Part shown: one piece after another, positions 1 through 5,268 of the stretch | Position numbering within the stretch: position 1 is the first letter of the stretch | Layout: every line of letters begins with the position of its first letter | Translations under genes and position numbers: made by a program | Source: Methanobacteriota archaeon | GTDB lineage: Archaea; Thermoplasmatota; Poseidoniia; Poseidoniales; Thalassarchaeaceae | Direction of reading: 5' to 3' | DNA length: 7,020 nucleotides | Assembly (NCBI GenBank): GCA_002685315.1 | Contig: NYXJ01000092.1 | Location: forward strand, 1-7,020 | Notes under the pieces: model-generated | Told to the model about the DNA's origin: nothing | Databases searched by the model: none | What the model saw: only the letters and a program-made list of their open reading frames with translations

Positions 1-2
1 GG

Positions 3-50
3 TACGGTCATATGAACGCCGAGAGTAGACGCTTTCTTGAACGTGACTAA
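3..50 (+). CDS. Possible C-terminal tail of an upstream gene (partial)
   Basis: One frame is open from the left edge to a TAA at 48-50 and would encode the last 15 residues of a protein (YGHMNAESRRFLERD). The other two + frames hit stops by base 27. The tail is polar and charged, as many protein C-termini are, and the strand matches every other gene here. It is too short to assign a family, and so short an open frame can occur by chance. The gap to the next start is 64 nt. Confidence 0.35.
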   Translation, partial: YGHMNAESRRFLERD

Positions 51-114
51 TAGTAAAAAATAGATTAGAGTATAACCACGACTTCAAAAGGCATAACCTA
101 CTGCGTTTAATTAG
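51..114 (+). promoter_or_regulatory. AT-rich leader before the HMA-DUF4396 gene; possible promoter
   Basis: This 64-nt spacer is AT-rich, with an A-run near 55-60 and a weak TATA-like patch around 66-76 (gagtataacc). No good Shine-Dalgarno lies directly before the ATG at 115. A promoter is expected here if the gene starts a transcript, but the sequence match is weak. Confidence 0.25.
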
Positions 115-762
115 ATGTTAGAGTCACTCACTTTAGATGTTGGAGGAATGACTTGTGATGTTTGTTCAAATAGAGTGAAAAGTGCTCTTGAAAGTATTCA
201 AGGTGTTAATTCTGCAGATGTTTCTCATGAATCTGGTATCGCCATTATCCTACATCAAAATGTATCTAAAGAAATCATGACCTCTAGTGTACAAGAAATC
301 GGTTATACAGTTGATGGCGAATCCGAACCATTTAATTGGACAGATGGGCCGGTATGGAGACAATCGGCTCACAATACGAAATGGTGCCTAGTTGGTTGCA
401 GTATCGGAGATTTCGGAACAATTGCCGCATTCCAATTTATTCCTTATCTTGATGCCCTTGGGTGGTCTACAATGTCGATTATGATGCTTGCGATGTTCAA
501 TGGAATCATGACTTCTATCGCTCTTGAGACGATAATCCTGTCAGCCCAAATGGCATTGAAGGAAGCTTTTAGAGTCGCGATTGGAATGTCTCTGATTTCG
601 ATGATTTCAATGGAAGCGGCGATGAATGTTGTTGATGTTGTTCTGACTGGAGGAGCCAAGCTGACTTTGTGGGTAATTATTCCAATGCTTGTAGCAGGGT
701 TTTTGACCCCATGGCCATATAATTACTGGCGGCTGAAGAAGTACGGGGTTGCTTGTCATTAG
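115..762 (+). CDS. HMA-domain / DUF4396-like integral membrane protein
   Basis: Two parts are visible. Residues about 3-70 form a heavy-metal-associated domain with the metal site GMTCDVC (11-17; C14, C17), as in copper chaperones and the N-termini of copper P-type ATPases. Residues about 85-215 are a multi-helix membrane region with DUF4396 hallmarks: CLVGCSIGD (91-99), an SMxSMExxxN pattern (162-171), PYNYWRLKK (201-209) and a terminal Cys-His (214-215). Hydrophobic segments lie near 96-112, 117-145, 153-178 and 185-200. Segment 120-191 has 11 methionines. No ATPase motifs are present, so this is not a P-type pump. The fusion suggests copper or similar soft-metal handling at the membrane; transport is inferred. 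The ATG at 115 places the start just before the HMA strand. nadE follows after 11 nt. Confidence 0.8.
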   Translation: MLESLTLDVGGMTCDVCSNRVKSALESIQGVNSADVSHESGIAIILHQNVSKEIMTSSVQEIGYTVDGESEPFNWTDGPVWRQSAHNTKWCLVGCSIGDFGTIAAFQFIPYLDALGWSTMSIMMLAMFNGIMTSIALETIILSAQMALKEAFRVAIGMSLISMISMEAAMNVVDVVLTGGAKLTLWVIIPMLVAGFLTPWPYNYWRLKKYGVACH

Positions 763-767
763 GGCGG
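761..767 (+). promoter_or_regulatory. Shine-Dalgarno that sets the nadE start
   Basis: AGGGCGG lies 6 nt before the ATG at 774 and overlaps the stop codon of the upstream gene (760-762). It favours ATG 774 over the in-frame TTG at 753, which lies inside the upstream gene and has no comparable site. Confidence 0.5.
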
Positions 768-773
768 ATTATT

Positions 774-1550
774 ATGCAAAAAGATTGGACTAATATAGCC
801 GAGGATATATCTGATTGGATTAGGGAGTACGCGTGGAAAAATAATATCTCTACTTTGGTTGTTGGAGTTTCAGGAGGTGTCGATTCCGCAGTCACTTCAA
901 CTCTTTGTGCTAAAACTGGATTAAGAACTAAAGTGATTAATATGCCAATTAATCAGAACATATCACAATATAATCTTTCAAACCAACATATTGAATGGTT
1001 GAAGGGAAAATGGGATAATGTAGAAGATCACATTATTGATTTAACAGAGACTTACGAGGTATTCCATTCAAAATTAAACGATTTTAATGTTTCAGATCTT
1101 TCAATGGCTAATACTAGAGCCAGACTTAGAATGTCAACTCTTTATGCTCTAGCCGGTTCAAACAATGGTATTGTTGTAGGTACAGGAAACAAGGTCGAAG
1201 ACTTCGGAGTAGGATTTTTCACTAAATATGGAGATGGCGGCGTAGATATATCGCCTATAGCGGACCTTTACAAATCAGAAGTATACTCATTAGCGAAATC
1301 TTTACAGATAATTCAACCCATTCAAGATGCTCCTCCGACGGACGGACTTTGGAATGATGGAAGGACTGACGAAGATCAGATAGGGGCTACATATGAAGAA
1401 TTAGAGTGGGCAATGAATGAAATTGAAAACCCATCTCTAGAAAAAGAACTCAATGAGAGACTCGCAGAAGTAATGAGGATATATTTGAAATTTAATCGCA
1501 TTAATTCGCATAAAATGAGACCTATTCCTATTTTCAAGTTTAATCGTTAG
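774..1550 (+). CDS. nadE: NH3-dependent NAD(+) synthetase
   Basis: This cytoplasmic enzyme catalyses the last step of NAD synthesis: nicotinate adenine dinucleotide is adenylated with ATP and then amidated with ammonia. The 258-residue protein has the N-type ATP pyrophosphatase loop SGGVDS (33-38), NTRARLRM (113-120), GTGNKVED (136-143) and the nearly invariant GDGGVDISPIADLYKSEV (153-170). DEDQIGATYEELE (199-211) fits the C-terminal region of the family. There is no N-terminal glutaminase (nitrilase) domain, so it should use free ammonia. Length is normal for the single-domain form. ATG 774 is chosen because of its SD; an in-frame TTG at 753 would add 7 residues. It sits 11 nt after the HMA-DUF4396 gene, so the two are probably co-transcribed, with no obvious functional link. 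Confidence 0.96.
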   Translation: MQKDWTNIAEDISDWIREYAWKNNISTLVVGVSGGVDSAVTSTLCAKTGLRTKVINMPINQNISQYNLSNQHIEWLKGKWDNVEDHIIDLTETYEVFHSKLNDFNVSDLSMANTRARLRMSTLYALAGSNNGIVVGTGNKVEDFGVGFFTKYGDGGVDISPIADLYKSEVYSLAKSLQIIQPIQDAPPTDGLWNDGRTDEDQIGATYEELEWAMNEIENPSLEKELNERLAEVMRIYLKFNRINSHKMRPIPIFKFNR

Positions 1551-1555
1551 GTTAA

Positions 1556-1571
1556 AGAATAAATATATTCT
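1556..1571. promoter_or_regulatory. AT-rich 16-bp dyad with TATA-like core before the PH-domain gene
   Basis: AGAATA (1556-1561) and TATTCT (1566-1571) are perfect inverted repeats around a 4-nt centre. The core AATAAATATATT resembles an archaeal TATA element and ends about 11 nt before the ATG at 1582, which has no SD. It could be the promoter of a leaderless or near-leaderless transcript, an operator overlapping it, or an AT-rich end signal for nadE. Spacing from the TATA centre to the ATG (about 18-20 nt) is slightly short for a strictly leaderless start. Confidence 0.35.
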
Positions 1572-1581
1572 ACATCCACAT

Positions 1582-2106
1582 ATGGAACCTTCAATCGGAT
1601 ATGCTGACAGCGGCCACAAAATGGCTGTAGAGTTTGATAGGAAAATAATTATTTATTGGTGGATGACTACTAACTTAACGCTCCTTTCAACAGTAATTGG
1701 AATACCTGTGATGATATTCTGGCTACCATTTGGATGGATTATTCATCAAAAACAGTACGAACATATGTCGGCCGCTCTAACTGATCGTTCAGTAAATATG
1801 CGTATGGGATGGCTTTTCAAGAAACAGCAGAACATACCTCTAGACAAATTAACAGATGTTTCGATTCACGAAGGCCCAATACTGAACGCATTTGGCGTTG
1901 TTAGAATGCAATTTGAGACCGCGGGTGCGGCCCCATTTATCTTAACAGGAGTTAAGAACTCTGAACAATTCCGTGATTTGGTTCTCGAGCAGAGAGATTC
2001 TTTAGTATCAAATCCAATTCCTCATGCCTCTAATTTAGGTTCAGAAGATGTATTTATAGAAATTAGAGACCTACTGAAAAGTATCGATTCTAAACTAAGT
2101 GAATGA
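1582..2106 (+). CDS. Membrane-anchored bacterial PH-domain (bPH2/DUF304, YdbS-like) protein
   Basis: The 174-residue protein has one long hydrophobic stretch, about residues 22-55 (IIIYWWMTTNL through FGWIIH), which could form a helical hairpin or a long helix. A bPH2/DUF304 fold follows from about 58 to 135: the pattern YEHMSAALTDRSVNMRMGW, then IPLDKLTDVSIHEGPILNAFGV (85-106), then a FETAGA strand (111-116). The tail from about 156, DVFIEIRDLLKSIDSKL, is a predicted amphipathic helix. Family members are membrane proteins of largely unknown role, some linked to envelope stress or secretion. No catalytic motif is visible. ATG 1582 is used; an in-frame ATG at residue 14 would still keep the membrane segment. 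It lies 31 nt after nadE. Confidence 0.85.
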   Translation: MEPSIGYADSGHKMAVEFDRKIIIYWWMTTNLTLLSTVIGIPVMIFWLPFGWIIHQKQYEHMSAALTDRSVNMRMGWLFKKQQNIPLDKLTDVSIHEGPILNAFGVVRMQFETAGAAPFILTGVKNSEQFRDLVLEQRDSLVSNPIPHASNLGSEDVFIEIRDLLKSIDSKLSE

Positions 2107-2172
2107 TTAGTTAATGAATTACTCTGTAGAGCGATACAAAGTACGAATACTAAAGACTTCTTGGGAGTATAT
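2107..2172 (+). promoter_or_regulatory. Spacer before the SOUL gene; weak promoter candidate
   Basis: This 66-nt spacer starts AT-rich (gttaatgaatta near 2109-2120), the only part that could serve as a TATA-like element. No terminator hairpin was seen. The SD at its 3' end is listed separately. Confidence 0.2.
2163..2167 (+). promoter_or_regulatory. Shine-Dalgarno that sets the SOUL gene start
   Basis: GGGAG is followed by 5 nt and then ATG 2173. It decides for ATG 2173 over the in-frame TTG at 2161, since the SD itself lies between the two. Confidence 0.6.
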
Positions 2173-2730
2173 ATGGCAGCAACTTTGGAAGAACCAAAGT
2201 ACGAGTTAGTAAGTACTCATGAGAATTTTGAAATACGACTTTATGAAGAAGTAATTCAAGCGCGAGTGTCAAGAAAAATAGTTGAAAGACTAACGCCTAC
2301 GAATAATTTTAGAATTATAGCCGGATATATTTTCGGCAATAATAAATCCAATGAAAAAATTTCTATGACCGCACCTGTGGAAATGTGGAATGATAATTTA
2401 ACAATGAATATGGCATTTACCATGCCTTCAAAATATGCCATCACAGAATTACCTGAGCCCAACGACTCATTAGTTGAAATCATGAAAGTCCCTGAAAGAT
2501 TAATTGCAGTAATGAGATTTTCTGGTTTTTATGGTTCTAAAAAGGTAAATAAATTAGCACAGAGATTGAAAAAATTACTAATTAAGGAAAATTTTCAACC
2601 TCATGGGAATCATATTCTTGCAGTTTATGACCCCCCTACTAAATTGCCATTTTTTAGAAAAAATGAGATATTAATCCCAATTAAAGTTATAACTTATTCA
2701 GAAGCAATAGAGTCAGAGGGTGTATTATGA
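2173..2730 (+). CDS. SOUL-family (haem-binding-like) protein
   Basis: The 185-residue protein covers the whole SOUL domain. Visible family features are EEPKYELVSTHENFEIRLYEE (6-26), YIFGNN (52-57), ISMTAPVEMW (63-72), the hydrophobic MAFTMPSKY (80-88), LPEPND (93-98), FSGFYG (116-121) and YDPPTKLPFFRKNEILIPI (152-170). SOUL proteins were described as haem binders in animals, and prokaryotic members are mostly uncharacterised; haem or tetrapyrrole binding is therefore a family-based inference. No signal peptide or membrane helix is evident, so it is probably cytoplasmic. It starts at the SD-led ATG 2173. Its stop overlaps the start of the next gene (ATGA at 2727-2730), which suggests translational coupling with the RNA methyltransferase. 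Confidence 0.93.
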   Translation: MAATLEEPKYELVSTHENFEIRLYEEVIQARVSRKIVERLTPTNNFRIIAGYIFGNNKSNEKISMTAPVEMWNDNLTMNMAFTMPSKYAITELPEPNDSLVEIMKVPERLIAVMRFSGFYGSKKVNKLAQRLKKLLIKENFQPHGNHILAVYDPPTKLPFFRKNEILIPIKVITYSEAIESEGVL

Positions 2731-3443
2731 GTATGCAGAGATGTGGTGAAGTTGAAGTTTTATCTTCAATTGAACAGGGCGAGGACGTGAATCTAATTCT
2801 AATCAAAAGAGGCGCCCAATCAACAGTTATTAGTGAAATACTAGTCCATGCAGAAAAATCAAGAATTAAGATTATTTATGGTTCGGAAAATGATCTTTGG
2901 CGAATGTCTCGTTCTAATTCTGAAGGTGTTCCAAATATCCTATGTTTAGTCGGACGTAATCCTGATTCTTCATTAGAAGAAGTACTATCTAAAGGAGGGC
3001 TTATTTGGCTACTTGCCGGGGCTTCTTATCCCGTAAATATCGGTTTTTGTATTCGAACTGCTGAAGTTTCTGGTTCAGACGCAGTTATCATTGATGCTTC
3101 TTTGAATAACCAAGAAAGAAGTGCAGCAAAACGTGCTTCAATGAAAGCTCATAGGTTCTTACCTGTTTTCTGGACCTCTGGTTTAGAATCAATATTGATG
3201 GCTAAGGATTATGGCTTCAGGATAATCTCAGTAGAAGATGTCGGCGAGTCAGCACCTTGGGATATTGATATGACTGGGAATATTGTTCTAGTTGTAGGGG
3301 GGGAGCGAAATGGCATACCTGAACAAATTTTAGAACAATCTGATGAGATTATTAGAATTCCCATGTCAGGTTTTGTCCCTTCTTTTAATTTACAGGCTCC
3401 ATTAAGTTATGTCGCTATAGAAGCCCAGAGACAGAGAAGTTGA
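2727..3443 (+). CDS. SpoU/TrmH-family RNA 2'-O-methyltransferase
   Basis: This 238-residue SPOUT enzyme has an N-terminal substrate-binding-like domain (about 8-75) and a C-terminal knotted SAM-binding domain (about 90-238). Motif 1 is NIGFCIRTAEVSGSDAVII (104-122), with N104 and R110 at the usual catalytic positions. Motif 2 is LVVGGERNGIPEQILEQSD (188-206), with E193, and IPM follows at 211-213. Motif 3 is SFNLQAPLSYVAIEAQRQR (219-237), where SFN replaces the more usual SLN. The family transfers methyl from SAM to a ribose 2'-OH of rRNA or tRNA; the target cannot be read from sequence. A GAGGGTG SD at 2716-2722 sits 4 nt before ATG 2727; an ATG two codons later (2733) is possible. The start overlaps the SOUL stop by 4 nt. 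Confidence 0.93.
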   Translation: MSMQRCGEVEVLSSIEQGEDVNLILIKRGAQSTVISEILVHAEKSRIKIIYGSENDLWRMSRSNSEGVPNILCLVGRNPDSSLEEVLSKGGLIWLLAGASYPVNIGFCIRTAEVSGSDAVIIDASLNNQERSAAKRASMKAHRFLPVFWTSGLESILMAKDYGFRIISVEDVGESAPWDIDMTGNIVLVVGGERNGIPEQILEQSDEIIRIPMSGFVPSFNLQAPLSYVAIEAQRQRS

Positions 3444-3499
3444 TTATTTTCATGATTTTACCTTTATGTTTTATCGGGTCTCAGTGCTGCCCGTAGAGT
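3444..3499 (+). promoter_or_regulatory. T-rich spacer: possible terminator of the methyltransferase gene and promoter of the aconitase X gene
   Basis: The spacer begins with T-rich runs (3443-3474: ttattttc, gatttt, gttttat), which could act as an archaeal intrinsic termination signal. CTTTATGTTTT at 3462-3472 is TATA-like and lies about 28-38 nt before ATG 3500, a spacing that would give a very short leader. No clear SD precedes that ATG. Both readings are weak. Confidence 0.3.
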
Positions 3500-5245
3500 A
3501 TGAATGTGCCAAGCGAGTTAATTTCAATGCTTGAGGGTGAACATGGTGCAACCAAACAGAAAGCAGCAAGATTAGTAGTAGATCTTGCATCTAGTGCTGG
3601 GGCGATTGACTTCGTCCGTTGTGAACATTCTCACGTGTCTGGAGTGAGTGTAATCACCGGAGGGCACGGGCTTCGTCGTTTTCTTTCTGATTTAGCTGGA
3701 GATGATAGAGGAGTAGTTTCAATCCCTACTACACTTAATTCAGCTGGTTGTGACAGAGAAAAAATGGAAGAAATGGGTATAGATTATCCAGATTTTTTGA
3801 AGCACCAATTTGAGATAATTGATGCTTACAATAATCTTGGAATTGAGGCGACACTATCTTGCACTCCTTATGATAGAGGGATAGATTTAGCGGAAGGAAT
3901 TGGGTCCTGGGCCGAATCAAATGCGGTTTGTTTTTCTAATTCTTATACTTCTTTGATTACAAATAGAGAATCGGGATTATCAGCGTTGGCAACAGCATTA
4001 ACGGGTTGGGCTCCTTTATGGGGTCTTCATATCGAAAAAAATCGAGTACCAAACATTCACGTTACTGTAAAATGTTCAATGGAAAATATTTCTGATTGGA
4101 GTGTTTTGGGTGACTGGATTGGTAAGCAGATAAGACCTGAGTGGAAGTTGCCTTGGGGAATGATGCCGCATATTTCCGGACTCCCTGATGATGCAAGTTT
4201 TGAAATGAAAAAAGCATTGACTGCAGCAGCTGCGAATTATGGTTGTCCTATGCTTTGGGCTGATGGGCATACCACAGTTCCTCCAACTATTAATAACTAT
4301 GAAGGAGAACTAGTATTCTCAGAAAATGATTTACAATTACGATATCAAGAATTATCACCTAGTGGTATAGTTGATCTTGTAGTAATTGGTTGCCCTCAAG
4401 CCAGTGTTGGAGAGGTTAGAACTACTGCATCATATGTCCGCTCAAAAATGGAAAATGGAGGAATTATACCCGATTCTCGTCTTTGGATATTTACCAGTGG
4501 TCATAATTATGATATTCTGGAATCTGATGGGACTGTAGATTTGTTGGAAGAAGCAGGAGCATTAGTATTGAAAGATACATGTCCGGAAGTCACTCCCTAT
4601 AATAGGAATAAGTATAATCATATTCTTACTAATTCACTTAAAGCAGAGCATTATTTGACCTCAGGTCTAAACAAAATGCCAACCAGTGTGTCAACTATTT
4701 CGGATTGTGTAGAACATGCATTTAATCCTAATTTAATAGATTCTCCGAGACCAACTTTAGACTCAATTATTGTTAAACCAATGCATTCCAATAAGACGTA
4801 TAGAAAAGGTAGTTTGGAAATAAATGGTAAGAGTCTACCCAGTCAAACAGAATGGTCGATGGAAGGGCAGGCTCTAGTAACTGATGTCCCAATTACATAT
4901 CTGGGATATGTAAACAGAGATACTGGCATCATCGAAGAGAAAGGTCATCCCTTAGATGGAACCGCTATAGAAGATACAATTCTAATTTATCCAAAAGGTT
5001 CTGGTTCTACAGTTGCTCCATTTGTATTAATGGGATTAATTTACACAGGTAAAGGGCCCAAGGCAATAGTAAATTGTGACGTATGCCCTCTTACTTTGCC
5101 TGCTGCCTCATTACTAAACGTCCCATATGCTCATGGGTTTGAATCTGATCCTACACTAGAAGTAAATACTGGGGATCAAGTTTCGATTAAACTTATTGAA
5201 GGAGTTGTCAGTCTTTCCGTTATATCTCGCGTAAGCGAGGATTGA
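3500..5245 (+). CDS. acnX: Aconitase X, large and small domains fused (probable phosphomevalonate dehydratase or cis-3-hydroxyproline dehydratase)
   Basis: Residues about 1-410 are the AcnX large/catalytic domain (DUF521). The putative [4Fe-4S] ligands are C121 (SCTPY), C298 (IGCPQAS) and C361 (KDTCPEV). HSHVSGVSVITGG (43-55), PTTLNSAGCD (76-85), WAESNAV (137-143) and GLHIEKNR (175-182) also fit. Residues about 454-578 are the small swivel domain (DUF126): GQALVTDVPITYLGYVNRDTG, HPLDGT, and KGSGST (499-504) with the candidate catalytic serine. In archaea, two-subunit AcnX dehydrates mevalonate 5-phosphate to trans-anhydromevalonate phosphate in the modified mevalonate pathway; bacterial AcnX types dehydrate cis-3-hydroxy-L-proline. 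An archaeal host makes the isoprenoid role more likely, but neither the partner UbiD-like decarboxylase nor proline genes are in view. The stop overlaps the tgtA start by 1 nt (TGATG). Confidence 0.92.
   Translation: MNVPSELISMLEGEHGATKQKAARLVVDLASSAGAIDFVRCEHSHVSGVSVITGGHGLRRFLSDLAGDDRGVVSIPTTLNSAGCDREKMEEMGIDYPDFLKHQFEIIDAYNNLGIEATLSCTPYDRGIDLAEGIGSWAESNAVCFSNSYTSLITNRESGLSALATALTGWAPLWGLHIEKNRVPNIHVTVKCSMENISDWSVLGDWIGKQIRPEWKLPWGMMPHISGLPDDASFEMKKALTAAAANYGCPMLWADGHTTVPPTINNYEGELVFSENDLQLRYQELSPSGIVDLVVIGCPQASVGEVRTTASYVRSKMENGGIIPDSRLWIFTSGHNYDILESDGTVDLLEEAGALVLKDTCPEVTPYNRNKYNHILTNSLKAEHYLTSGLNKMPTSVSTISDCVEHAFNPNLIDSPRPTLDSIIVKPMHSNKTYRKGSLEINGKSLPSQTEWSMEGQALVTDVPITYLGYVNRDTGIIEEKGHPLDGTAIEDTILIYPKGSGSTVAPFVLMGLIYTGKGPKAIVNCDVCPLTLPAASLLNVPYAHGFESDPTLEVNTGDQVSIKLIEGVVSLSVISRVSED
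5226..5239 (+). promoter_or_regulatory. GNRA-tetraloop hairpin over the tgtA Shine-Dalgarno
   Basis: CTCGC (5226-5230) pairs perfectly with GCGAG (5235-5239) around a GTAA loop, a GNRA tetraloop in RNA; a T-G wobble (5225/5240) could extend it. Its 3' arm contains most of the likely SD (GAGG, 5237-5240) of tgtA. It lies in the last codons of the aconitase X gene. Confidence 0.45.
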
Positions 5246-5268
5246 TGACTGATAGTTGCTTCAGTCAT
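5245..5268 (+). promoter_or_regulatory. 8-bp inverted repeat containing the tgtA start codon
   Basis: ATGACTGA (5245-5252) is the exact reverse complement of TCAGTCAT (5261-5268), with an 8-nt loop. The left arm starts with the tgtA initiation codon, so the RNA hairpin would bury the start. It could instead be a DNA-binding dyad. Confidence 0.45.

Noticed and set aside
1..60. Possible 3' end of a 23S rRNA gene (gactaatag resembles the conserved actaatag/actaacag end)
   Set aside because: The hairpin that should precede that motif in 23S rRNA cannot be formed from the upstream bases, and the short match is easily due to chance; a protein tail explains the stretch equally well.
142..150. GGAGGA followed by ATG as an internal start in the HMA gene
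   Set aside because: There is no spacing between the purine run and the ATG, and starting there would remove the first strand of the HMA domain; the bases encode the Gly-Gly of the metal-binding loop.
753..773. TTG start giving a longer NadE
   Set aside because: It lies inside the upstream gene without an SD, while ATG 774 has AGGGCGG at good spacing and gives a normal family N-terminus.
2161..2172. TTG start giving a longer SOUL protein
   Set aside because: The SD GGGAG lies downstream of this TTG and serves ATG 2173.
3475..3493. CGGG...CCCG inverted repeat before the aconitase X gene
   Set aside because: Only 4 bp pair around an 11-nt loop, with no T-run after it; too weak to call a terminator or operator.
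3735..4270. Minus-strand open frames within the aconitase X gene
   Set aside because: They are antisense to a gene with clear family motifs and show no domain or SD of their own.
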